From NCBI RefSeq assembly GCF_900496995.4, contig NC_044012.1, forward strand, positions 25,086,759 through 25,150,758: a stretch of 64,000 bases of DNA. Reading direction: 5' to 3'. The position numbers were made by a program, and so were the translations under genes. Of the stretch, positions 42,101-52,900 are shown in pieces; positions within the stretch are counted from its first letter, which is position 1; every line of letters starts with the position of its first letter. This DNA comes from Aquila chrysaetos chrysaetos. Taxonomy: Eukaryota > Chordata > Aves > Accipitriformes > Accipitridae. The notes beneath the pieces were generated by a model. It searched no databases. It was not told the DNA's origin and was given only the letters and a program-made list of their open reading frames with translations.

Positions 42101-44094
42101 CCCAGGTGATGGAATACAAAGTACAAGTTGCTGTTATGTGGAGGATGTGATGATAATAGTTTACAGAGAAAGGGAGGTGACACCTCTGCTGAATGATGCT
42201 GAAACTGGATGAGGCTGGAGCTAAGTGAAGTTTTTGCAGCAAAGCTGCTTTTTCAGAGAAAAATTCAAGTGTGGTAGCATTGAAACACTTTGCAAATGTG
42301 TTTTGCTAAATTGTTGGGGGGGGGGGTGTAGTGTGTTTTTTTCAGTGTCAAAACTCTGGAGAAACTTTTCAATTGGAAAACACCAAAACATTTTGAGAGG
42401 TATGAAATAAAAAATCCTTTTTGTTTCCAGCTTTTCCTTTCTTTGTAACTGAAGGAGTTTAAGACAGCTCAGAAAGGAAGGATTTTGTTCTTGTTTTATC
42501 TGCTATGTGCTGACCAAAGTGGGGCTCTGCTGGTTAGTGGCCTTGGCTATCACAAGTGATACTGGTACTAAATGAGGAGCGAGAGTCCCTTAAGCTCTAC
42601 CCAGTAAATTTGTCCCTGTGGGAGTCTTGTGAGGGACAGCAGAGTGCTCGTGAGCACTGCAGGACCTGAGGACCCCCAGTTGCCCCTGCTGCTTACCTCC
42701 TCACCTGCTCTCTGCTACAAGGCTGACGGCAGCCTGCCACCCTCGGCATAACCGTGTCGAGCGGCAGCAGCCGTGGATGCCGGGACCCTCCAATCCCCAC
42801 GGTTATGTGAAGGGTCTCGCTGAGAAACCTGCAAGTGAGTTTCCAGATCTCTGACACGTGGCCTCTAATCAGCAATTGACTTGGGAATTAAGAAGCCAGA
42901 TCAAATGAAATGAGCTCCTAAATCCCTGGGAATTATCTTAGCATCACAGATAAGTCCTGTTGATGTGAAGCAATGTGGGAGAGAGCAAAGCCCTGTAGTG
43001 GCGAGGGGGCCAGCCAAGCCTGGCTAGCAGTCTCCCTCAGGGACCCTGCCACAGGTGTCCTGACAGCTCTTTTTTGTGTTGTAAAAGCACGCAGCCATCG
43101 TCGGGCAAGGAGCAGCTCCCTCCAGCTGGATCGTGCAAGCCATACTCGAGGGATGTGGTGAGGATTTGCAGTGACGCGGATCTCTCCGCTGTGGACCTGT
43201 GTCCCGCTGGGAGGGGAAGTGAGGACACAGCACCAAGGAGAGAACCTGGCTCATGTCCCAAGTCAGTGTGGCCCAGGGGCTTCTTCACTCTGCTGAAACT
43301 CTCCACAGAGACAGGGTTGCTGGAGCAATCCCAGAGGGGTAAGTCAGGGCATCAAAACCCTATCGAGATGCATGTTTTTGAGGCTGTGTGCTGGCTGACA
43401 GAGCCAGGCAGATGTTGTTATGTTGGTTTCTCTCCTCCCCTCTCTGCTAATGTTCTAGCTCCAGTGAATGCTGCTACCTCATTTGTCCCTGCACTGCAGG
43501 AAGAGCTAGCCCTGCACAAGGTATGAAGCTCTGGATGAACTCCAACCTTACCAGGCCCCTGTCTACCATCTTACCACTCTCCACGGACCTTCTCTGCCCT
43601 GGGATCATTAGCCTGCAATTTCCCAGGCCAAGGCCCACCTTATATCTCACTCTGGTTCCTGACCTCTCCCTCCTGTGTTGTCTTTTCAGTCTTGAGCTAT
43701 GTTTGCTGAGCTGGCCAGTTTGTTAGCTCTCTGGGAATTTCATTAGCAGGCTGGTTTCCTCCCCCTTCCACATCATTAAATTAGAGATGTTAAATAAAAC
43801 TGGACCTCTGGGAGGGAAGTCATGGCAGCAAGGGAAAACACACTGCAGTAGGAACACACAGATGAGGCATTTCATTTAAGGAAAAAAAAACACCCCAAAC
43901 TTCCAAACCTGTCTATAACTAAAATAAACTGCAGGGGCAATAAAGGCCTGTTTCTCTGTTACATGGAGGCTACTTTGCATCAGATCAGCAGTGCTGCAGG
44001 GTCAAGGGAGAGGAGATGCTAAATTTGCAACTGCTGTAAAGCACCAGCGAAAGGAGAGTCACTGAGAATGGCCATCAAGTAGGCATGCCAGAGG

Positions 44095-44215
44095 TGCACT
44101 GGTTTAGCAGTAGGTTTGTACTGGTTAGACCTATACTGGGACAGTGTTGAATGCACTGTGAAGTTAGATTGGTATAAAGGTGCCTCGTCTTAGGAGAGTT
44201 TACCTTCACATGGGA
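44095..44215. repeat. Possible decayed old interspersed repeat
   Basis: Repeated words GCACTGGTTTAGCAG, GTACTGGTTAGACC and GAAGTTAGATTGGTATAAAG recall an old amniote repeat rich in CTGGTTTA and GTTAAACTGG. The match is loose and from memory. Confidence 0.3.
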
Positions 44216-44259
44216 AATACTACACCAGGCACGGACAGAGCTCTGGGCTTTGTCTCTGG

Positions 44260-44310
44260 AGATCTTGAGTTTACTCCTGGCCCTTCCACTAACTGCCTGG
44301 GTTAACTCTT
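44260..44310 (+). repeat. MIR-like fragment
   Basis: GATCTTGAGTTTACTCCTGG and CCCTTCCACTAACTGCCTGG match the MIR pattern of TTCAAATCCTGGCTCTGCCA then CTAACTGCCTGTG. Only the 5' half is visible. Confidence 0.5.
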
Positions 44311-44492
44311 ATCGCTGTTGTCTTAGCTCAAGTTCAAACTTGCCCTCAACCCCAAGTTCCCAGTGGCCCAAATCTGTTTGCCTACACCCTAGCTCATGTC
44401 TAGCCTAAGCCCACCTGATCTCCAGATGAGCTTGGCTCAAACTCTGTGAAGGTCTAAGATCTCCTCCTGCAGGTCATGGGCTAGAGGTAGGT

Positions 44493-44546
44493 TCCAGCTC
44501 TGGCTCCAGCTCCAGCTCCAGCTCTGATTCTGGTTCTGGTTCTGCC
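44493..44546 (+). repeat. Hexanucleotide tandem repeat, nine TCCAGC/TCTGGT-type units
   Basis: Nine consecutive hexamers: TCCAGC, TCTGGC, three TCCAGC, TCTGAT, two TCTGGT and TCTGCC. One frame would read as a serine/glycine-rich run, but there is no supporting gene structure around it. Confidence 0.8.
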
Positions 44547-45026
44547 CTGCTGGAAGCCCCTGTAGGATTTACAGTACTTCATCAGGACACAGATGCAGCC
44601 TGACCTGCTCAGAATTACATCCCTGTTGAGTGCTTCTCTGGACAGGAGCCTCCTTCTCTCCTGTCTTTCCCACCCTCTCTGTGCCCAATACAGTAAATTT
44701 TAAGTTGTTGGGAATTGGGCAGAGCCTTGAGTGAGTCACTGTACAGCAGGTGACTCTCAGATCTTGCTGCCAACCTGAGCCATCAGACCCTGAAAGGATC
44801 TTGTAGAGAAGAGAGGAGAGCTGAGTCATGGCCCTTAAAGGAAACTTAGGCAGTCCCCTGGCCTGGTCCTTTCCAGGGGGGTAAATTCTCCCATTAAGCA
44901 GACCCCTTTCCCAGACAATAGTGCTGTAATTATCTTCAGAGACAAGGAAAAACACATGTCCTAATTAAACTCAATTCATCTTCTAAGCAGCAGTTTCACA
45001 GTTGATATCCAGAGGCAAAATTATGC

Positions 45027-45047
45027 GGGGGGGGGGGGGGGGGGGGG
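45027..45047 (+). repeat. 21-base G homopolymer
   Basis: Uninterrupted G-run flanked by AT-rich sequence (TTATGC on the left, TGTTAAATA on the right). Length is likely to vary between individuals and to be unreliable in the assembly. Confidence 0.85.
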
Positions 45048-48000
45048 TGTTAAATACATAAATAAACCGAGAGTGTTTGTTGTTCTGCTTTTGCAGCAAG
45101 AAGATATTTTGGTAACTGTTTATTATGAATCAACACATCATAGGGGAGCAAAACTGCAACATCAGGGCTGAACAGAGCAAATAGGATGTTTCAGCACAGT
45201 AAGCAGGAGGACATAAACATAACTTTAGAAAGAGGTTCTCTTTTCATTTTGCCCACATTTTCAAGGTCCTTTCCCTCCTTCTTACACCCTCCCCCCTCTT
45301 TTAAAAACAATGATATTTTTATGCTCTGTGTAACAAAATTCAAAGCCGTGATATTAGCAATTCCCTGCAAGTCCATTGTTCCCTGCTCCCTTAGAGAAGA
45401 GATAGTCAGCTGCGAGTGACCCGTGGCATGGGAACTCAGCCCCAGGCTCACATCCCCCCTGCAAAGGATGGTGCACCAACCCAGGGCTCCTGCTTCTCCA
45501 CTGCCTCCCCTGCTTACAGTCCTTTATGCCAGCAGATGCATGGAAGAGCGTTCCTGCGCCCGCAACCGTGATCCACACTTCTATGGACACCCTCCCACAT
45601 TCCCCTACCACTGCAAGAGCCTCCTTGTGCCCAGATTCAAAGCCCTTTGCGCCAGCAGAGTACCACAGAGAGCCTTTGTGGAATCAGTTTTTCAGACTAC
45701 AGCCTTACACAGCAAAAGGTGGAGACTTTGGGCCAGTTTGTGTAACGAAGAGGGGTCCCAGCACAGGGCAGGAGCTGTTGGAAATACCGTGCTGCACCTC
45801 CCAATGTTCAGCACTGATCACCAGGACCAAGGTCGCTTGGCAATGCTTACAGCAGGAAAATCACATCCTGACATGGACTCTTCAGAGCTATCGCAAGAAG
45901 GTACTAAAGAAGCGATTGCTGTAGTTTTGTAACATTATAATCTAAACGTTTCTGGTTCCGTCTTTCCTGCTCATGGCCAGGTGGTTGCTCCCAGCTCTGG
46001 GCCACAACTTGCTTTTTCCTGCAGTGTTATTTATTAGGTACTTTTGATATATCCTGCAACCACAATAAAAAATACACCACTACCGAAAATACAAACTGGG
46101 AAAACAAATCATCCCAGAATACAGTCTACACAAAGGTTGTTAAACTATGGACTGAGTTAATTAGCAGCTAATAAAAGACTAAATTCCGCCATTAGCTATT
46201 CCGGTATGTGAGATCCACTGATTTCATTTGGGACCATTTGCGTCTGTGGGCACAAGGCCATATTTACTGTGGTAACCATGAATGCAAATCACAGGACAAT
46301 CAGAGCCCGCCACAGCTGGGACAGGGATGGAGACAGGGTGAGGGAGCTGCACAGGCATACAGACATCTTAACGTGCCACACTGATGCAAACACGTCTCAG
46401 GGAGGCCACAACCACCCCCATCCCTTCCAGCCACCTTCCCCAGCCCAGTTAATCCAGTGTGAGCAATGTCCAGGGGTCAGTTCTACCACTGGGAGTGTGA
46501 CTGCCTGTTTCAAGTATGGAAGTTGCAGCTGGACTCCCTCGTATCTCCCTTCCTTCCATACAAATTGTTGATGTTTCCAGATCTGAATCACTGGTCACAT
46601 CCTTTACAAAGCCACTGTCGTACTACTGCCTGCAGGCTTGTTCAACCAGCCATGCCCCTTACAGTCTCCAAAACAGCCCGAGGATTTCAACTTGAGCTAA
46701 ATTCCTCCTCCCTGGGATGCGTGTGCAGGTGCTTTATCTGCTGTGGTTACAAGGCGACTTCCCTGGCACGAGGCACAAAGACCAGGGACGTTCATTGCAT
46801 GGCAAATTTGCTGGGTGAGCAGTGCAAAGGGCCATCAGTGCCTGCGGAAATCCAGGCCATCGCCTGGAGAGCTCCCAAGTGGCTGAAGACCCTCCTTGGC
46901 CATCCCCAGCGCTGCTTGGCCATTGCATTTCCTTGTCTTTGTGGTCTGTGTGAGAAAGGGATGGCCCCTTCCAGCAAGGAGCCCTGTACACTCCCCCAGG
47001 ACGAGAACAGACTTAGAAGCGCCACAGAGATTTATGATGTCAAACACTTTTTATATTTTCTTCAAAGCCCCTTTTTGCACTGCCTGGATAAATTGATTAC
47101 CTGCTGCTGTGGGAGTAGGAAGGGCTGTTTATTGGGAACCACCAAACAAGAGTTTGTTAGGATCAGAAGAAACCAGTAGGAGTGACCCACTGCCCTTTCC
47201 TTTGATCTCTGCAAGATGTGCCTGGAGAAGGCACGCCAGAGCCAGAACAATAACCCAAAGCAGGCCAGCAGCATCAGCCTGACTGCTGCTCAGGCAGCCC
47301 TTCCTCTGAAGGCAGCTTCTCCTCTGCGCACTGCTGGCATCCAGACCACACTCCACCACCCAGAGCTCCCCACTGGCAACATGTGACTGGATGAAAAGAA
47401 GTTTTATGTCATCAGACCACACTGTGGGTATGCACCGTGTCATGACGATGGCAGGCGGCTGCTTTAGTAAAAGCAACTTAGGTGACAGCCGAAATCCTGT
47501 CTGTGGCAATCTTTTGGATGCTGTGTATTGGTTTAAAAATTTGTATGTGACAACAGGGAATCTTACACCAGTGACTTAGCATACAGCTGTGGGAAGCGTA
47601 TAGCTAAGGCATGATATAGACTCTTAAATGGAATTTCAGTGGGCATGAGGCATCTTCTCCATCCACTTTTAAAATTCCCATAAGGCACCTAATGGTTAGG
47701 CTTTTGGCACATAAATCCCTTGATAACCCCCAAACACAATCCCGAGACAAACTGTACTCAGAGTATCAGAGACCTGAGTTAGACTGGCGAAAACAGCATG
47801 TAACTGTGAGTGCTGGGCTGTCCTGACAGTCCTGCAAGGAGGTCATTTGGGAAGAGAGTGGGCCCTGACCAGCATGAGTCTTGATTCAAAGGGCATGACA
47901 AAGCTCTCCCGCTGCTACCAGCATTGTGCCATCTGGCATTGGCACGCAGCCACCTCTGGGGTGCTCTGTAGGACCTGGCCACTGAAAACAGGATGTGAAG

Positions 48001-48439
48001 AATAACAAGTCCGTTTGGGAGGCAAAATGTTATTAAATAAATTGGCACACTCCATTGTGCAGTAGGAGACCCTGCAAACTGACCCAGGGGCTTTAGACAG
48101 ACAACTTTAGCTCCAGTGAGCATGACTCATCTCTGTCCCTCTGCCATCACACCTCACCTGCTTCTCCAGCTTTGCCTACATGCCATAATCCAGCTGTCCA
48201 GGGTAGGTGTCACTGCTGGGCCTCTGCAGCCCTCACTGGACACGTGCCATCACTGTGGTTCTTCCCCACTCTGCAGGAAGAAGCTATGGCGTACCCACCT
48301 AACCCAGTGCCTAGCAAGCAGAACAGACCGGCACCTGACACCACTGAATTTGCTGATGAAAACAAGGGAAGCAATGCTAAAGCATTTAGCCACTTCGTAA
48401 CTCCTTACTAGAATTGTCAAAAACTTATTATCCTTGTGG

Positions 48440-48490
48440 TACAAAAGGGGAAACTGAGGCACAAAGACAGCAACTCCTAGTCCTGGGCCC
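48440..48490 (-). repeat. MIR-like fragment, reverse orientation
   Basis: GGGGAAACTGAGGCACAAAG is the reverse complement of the highly recognisable MIR 3' region (CTGTGCCTCAGTTTCCCC). The remainder is degraded. Confidence 0.6.
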
Positions 48491-49500
48491 CACGGAGTAT
48501 GGTGCTGCACAGGCACCAAAGGAAAAGGCAATCCCTGCTCTGAGCATCTTAGAGGGTGAATTTGTTTTAGACGGTAACTTGTTGCACTGTCCCAGGCATT
48601 CCGTGCATCCCACAGCTCACGACACAAATAGCAGAGCACTACAGAAATGCCAGCACTTAAAAAAGATACAAACCTGCCAGCCCCTCACTCACAAAAGCTC
48701 TGAAAATGCTTTCTAATCCAACCATTCAACCACTGCTTTTGCTTCCAGCATATAATGTTTTAAGAGATGTTAGCAGCACAAGTACATCATCAGTATTCTT
48801 GACGCATTAATTCCAAAGTACTTGGGTTAAAATACAGTCTAGAAGTCTAGAATCAGTAGTGTGGGTGTGCGCCAGACTAAGGATCAGATGGAAGGTTTTC
48901 ACTGTAAAGCAAGCAACTGATCAATTGATCAATGATTTATCAATCTCTTTATCTATATAGTTCTGAACAGAACTACTTCCTCCTTTCTCTGTTTTTCCCT
49001 CTTTTTCATGCATCTCTCTTATAAACCCAGTCTATGACCTCAGTCCCATGCTCAGACAGTTCCAGACTTGCAGGACATACAGGAGGGAGACCAAATAAGC
49101 AGAAAAAGGGTATTTTTAAAGAAGCCAAGCAACTCCTCACTTTTGGGAAGCTGTGCTCTGAATCTCACTGTCTTTTTGCAGTTTAAGTCCCTGCTACCAG
49201 ACCCTCACTGCTGGGAAGCCATCCCTTCTCCCCTGACCCCCTCTCCAGGGAATCTCCTCCCTGCTCCTCTCTGCAGGGTGCTTTTGTTTATACTTCTAAA
49301 CACTCCGCCACTTTCTTGCTTTCTTGGCAGAAAACCCTCCCAGTGCCACCTGGCCGCTTTTCTGTCTCCCAGGAAGTTTTGCAGTAACCTGTGACACAGC
49401 TGGGAATGTGGCTCAGACATGGGGAGGTGACACATCTGACTATGTGCTGTCTGCTCCCGTCCCCCCTGCTGACCCCAGCCTCGACAGACTCACATCCAGC

Positions 49501-49903
49501 CATACACACATCCAGCCACTCACATCAGCAGTGAGTCAGAAACAAAGAAGAAAAACCCTCGTGGGCTGCGATTCGCCCTTTATTGTGAACTCCAGACGTC
49601 ATACGCGCACGGCTATAGATGGAGCTCGGGAGCCCAGGCCAGCCCAGTGCAAGCCCACGAGAGCTCAGTGATGGTGGTGGTGGTGCCGGTTGGTGGGGGG
49701 GGATGCTGTGTCTGTATGGCTAAGGATGTATTACAGAGGCGGGCTGGTCTTAATGTAACTAGAGAGCTTCTGTAATCTACAAAGGGTGAAGACAGAGAGG
49801 GAGTAAGAGGAGGTACCCTGTGTATTTCCCAGGCACGCTCTCCCCAAGAGGAGGCCCTCTCTGATATCCCCCCCAATCTCCCTCCAGCGCAGCACACCAA
49901 GGA
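49501..49903 (+). promoter_or_regulatory. PLEKHO1: PLEKHO1 upstream and 5' UTR region with AP-1 and CRE-like sites
   Basis: An exact AP-1 consensus TGAGTCA lies at 49532-49538. A near-CRE (minus-strand ATGACGTCT, one base off TGACGTCA) lies at 49594-49602, and a TATA-like GGCTATAGAT at 49611-49620. A GGT/GAT trinucleotide run follows at about 49669-49685. Their spacing would allow initiation near 49640, leaving a 5' UTR of about 260 nt. All are motif matches without functional proof. The area is much less CpG-rich than the VPS45 promoter. Confidence 0.35.
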
Positions 49904-49933
49904 ATGATGAAAAAAAATAATTCTGCAAAAAGG
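49904..49933 (+). CDS. PLEKHO1: PLEKHO1 exon 1 coding part (residues 1-10)
   Basis: Two tandem ATGs begin [10 protein letters not shown], identical to the human N terminus as I recall it, followed directly by the strong donor gtgagt. The first ATG has G at -3 and the second has A at -3, so either could initiate. With only ten codons it is invisible to length-based ORF searches. Confidence 0.88.
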
Positions 49934-52900
49934 GTGAGTTGAATCGGTTCTTCTCTGGGGCACGGTGGGGTGGGGGAAGCTCCCGGATATTTTGGGGAGG
50001 GGGGCTTGTCTCTTGATTTCCAGTTGTTCGCTTTGCCTCTGCCCCCCTCCCGCCCTTGCCTTGCAAAAAAACCCCCCTAACCAGATCAAAACAAAACCAA
50101 ACCCAGCACCCGTCTCTCCTTCTCTCCTACTGCCCAGCGCCTCTCCTTCCTCTTGAATTCGCCAGGCGATACTATTCGCCGTTTAGTGCAGAGCAATGTA
50201 GGCAGGCAGTTTTCATTTTTGATCACAAGGAAATGATAAAATACAGAGACACCATCTATCTGTCGCTCTCTGTCTGCTCTGTGCCGTATGTGTGTGTCTG
50301 CTGTGCCCAGAGATCTTATTGCTGTCTATGAAGAAATCTTAAATATAAACCCAAACGTAGATTTCGCCTCTAGGATTAATTGTTCATAAAAGGCTCAAAA
50401 ATGCAATTTTCACTGCAGTAAAAAAATCAGCTAGTTTAAATTCTCCCCAACAGCCTCCTGTTCCTCTTTCCACAGACAAATGCATGTTGTATGAGGCGAA
50501 TGTAACATAACAGCCTTTCTTACATAATGCACAGAGTGAAAACCCTGCCTGCGATTTTTGCATCGTCCCCTCGGTATTACTGTTGTTGCTTCATGTCTGC
50601 AGCAGAAAAATCTATGTAGAGTGAATCAAGCAAAGTACCTTGGTCCCAGCTTTGGTGGAAAGAGGGGCCAGAGGGAGGGGGAGGCAAAAGTTGGGCAAAG
50701 AGGGAGGGGGGGAGAAGAGGAGTGTAAAACCAAGAATAATAACAGTTTTCCCCCATTTTCTTCCCTCTCTCTTTGTGTTAGGGGCAACAGGATGGAAACC
50801 AGCAATCTGTGCAGCCAGAGAAGGTCGGCTGGGTGCGGAAATTTTGCGGGAAAGGCATTTTTAGGGAAATCTGGAAAAACCGTTATGTGGTTTTGAAGGG
50901 AGATCAGCTTTACATCTCGGAGAAGGAGGTAGGATCGGTTTCATTTTCCTTTCCCATCCCCCCTTCCTCCCCTTTGCATATGAAAAGCACACGCTGAGCA
51001 GCCCCAGCCTTTCCCCAGCGCCCCTGTCCAGACATCGCCCCTCCATCGCCAGCTTGGGTTGAGGAGGTTTCTCAGGGGCCTCTCTTCCCCCCAAGTCAGC
51101 CGCGGAGAAACCTGGCCCGGGTTGGTGTGTCAGCTCCAACAGCGAGTCTCACAGACAGCTCTGGCTGGGAGACATTTTCCCAGCACTGGACACATGAAAG
51201 GATTCACTTAGCGAGAGTTAAAACCCTCATCCTTCTTTCCGCCACGATGAAAATGCCAGCTTCCTTCTGTGCCTGTCCTCTGTCATTAAGTTCGACAGTG
51301 GTCTTGTTCCCAGCTGCTGCACTGCTCTATTTGGAAATAACTGTGGTCTCCCAACTGGAATCAAGCCCTTATCTCTTGTATTTTTTTCCCCATGAACCAC
51401 CCCGCAAGACGACAACAGGGAAATTTAACCACGGATTCAACACCTTGTTGAAAAACGTGTCCCCTCTCCTCCCCCTCAACTCTGCTCACCATTGGCTGGG
51501 GTTTGGGGTTTAATGTAGTGTTTACATTAGACTTAATTGGATGTGACTATCAGGCTGAGTGTTGCAGGCTTTGGCAGGCTGGGATCCAGCTGTCCTTGCA
51601 CAGCCTCCCCCCTTAGTTTTTGTCTTGATAAATTCATCAGGAAGAAATCCCCAGGCAACAGCACTCCTCCCTCTGATTACCTTTTAAAAACTTGTCGCTA
51701 GCACTAGTGAGAGTTGTACCCACAAGAAGAGGCACAGGGGCTGTCTGGAGTCAGGCTGGTGTTAGGACAGGGCGTTTGGGGTAAAAATATGGATCTGGGT
51801 CTCTGTGCGTTTCCTCCCATAAGTGGAGGTCCGTCTCTGACGGGCATTGCAGGGTGGTCTGTTGTTCAGATGCATGGCTGCCTGGCCCAGCTTTACCAGC
51901 TGAGCATCTGGAGAGGTAATAGGGTCCAGAGCGCCAAGCATAATATGATTTAGAGGCTAATTGAATCACGGGGCATGGCAAAGTACAGATGGATCAGGGG
52001 TTATTAGAACACAGAAATAACCTAAAAGTGGACTGAAAGCCCAGGTCGCGCTTAGCTATGTGTTGGCATTTCACAGCTTGCTCCCATTGATCTCTTGGCT
52101 GCTCCAGAACCGCAGAGAGACATAGGCGTGGGGAATAAATGTTGTCTGCAGGCTGGGGTTGGGTGCCTTAGAAATGTGCAGGTAGAGACATAATAAGAGA
52201 AAGATTAGAGACTGTAGGCAACCCTAGTGGTAGTGAGACACTAAACCTGTGATGAATCTATAGATACATTTATAGATGGGAAAGGTTAGATGGAAAGATG
52301 GATGCGAGAGGTACACAGCGAGTGGTACAAATCTGCTTTGATTTGTGGTCCTTCCAAATTTTCCAGTAGTAACGCAGACTGTACAGCATGTATTTCTCAA
52401 CAGCAGGTCTGCTTGTCTTGCATGACTCTTACAAGCAGCTCACATACCTCTGGGGCCACAGATCAGAGTTTAGAAACTGCTAGACAGACAGATTACATGG
52501 CTGGAAGGATTTTACCTGCTGCCTCGTGTTCTATCAGTCTGGGTCAATGCCTTTTCTGTACTGGAGCCCCGATTCAAGGCGGCACTGAAGCATGTGCTTG
52601 AGCAGAAACATATATTTAAGCCCAGTTAGCAGGGATCGAACTGGAGCTTGTACTTTTTGAGCCAGGACCTGGAAGAGAATAATCACGACCAAGTCCAAAT
52701 GATAGGGGAGGTGCCTGCTCGGATCAGACTGCATTGGCTGTGCCGACACAGTTGGAACTGCTGGGAAGGGACTGGGAATGGGTGGGATTGGGAATAGGCA
52801 GGACTAGGCAGCTCAGTAATGATGAATTCCCTGCAGGCTGGGCAGATAGATTCTTAACAGTGTTAGCAGGATGCTGTATGGTCCTTCAAGAAGGTGTGAA

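Larger units (their letters stand above)
39131..49500. other. Intergenic region between VPS45 and PLEKHO1
   Basis: No exon with a recognisable product was found. The interval contains a T-run at about 39357-39372, a G-run of 11 at 42316-42326, repeat fragments at 44095-44215 and 44260-44310, a TCCAGC-type hexamer repeat at 44493-44546, a 21-base G-run at 45027-45047, an inverted MIR-like fragment at 48440-48490 and a 14-bp palindrome (TGATCAATTGATCA) at 48918-48931. A 237-codon open frame at 46466-47179 is cysteine-rich and unlike a known protein. Confidence 0.55.

Noticed and set aside
45423-45932. 169-codon plus-strand frame
   Set aside because: It overlaps another open plus-strand frame of 132 codons in a GC-rich patch, starts at a non-ATG codon, and shows no recognisable protein.
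46466-47179. 237-codon open frame on the plus strand between the genes
   Set aside because: It is the longest open frame in the window, but it is very cysteine- and tryptophan-rich in the way random translation is, has no recognisable domain, and overlaps several open frames on the other strand. A frame this long is only mildly surprising in 64 kb. A BLASTP search and RNA-seq would settle it.
48918-48931. Perfect 14-bp palindrome TGATCAATTGATCA
   Set aside because: Isolated, AT-rich and not near a gene start, so of no clear meaning.
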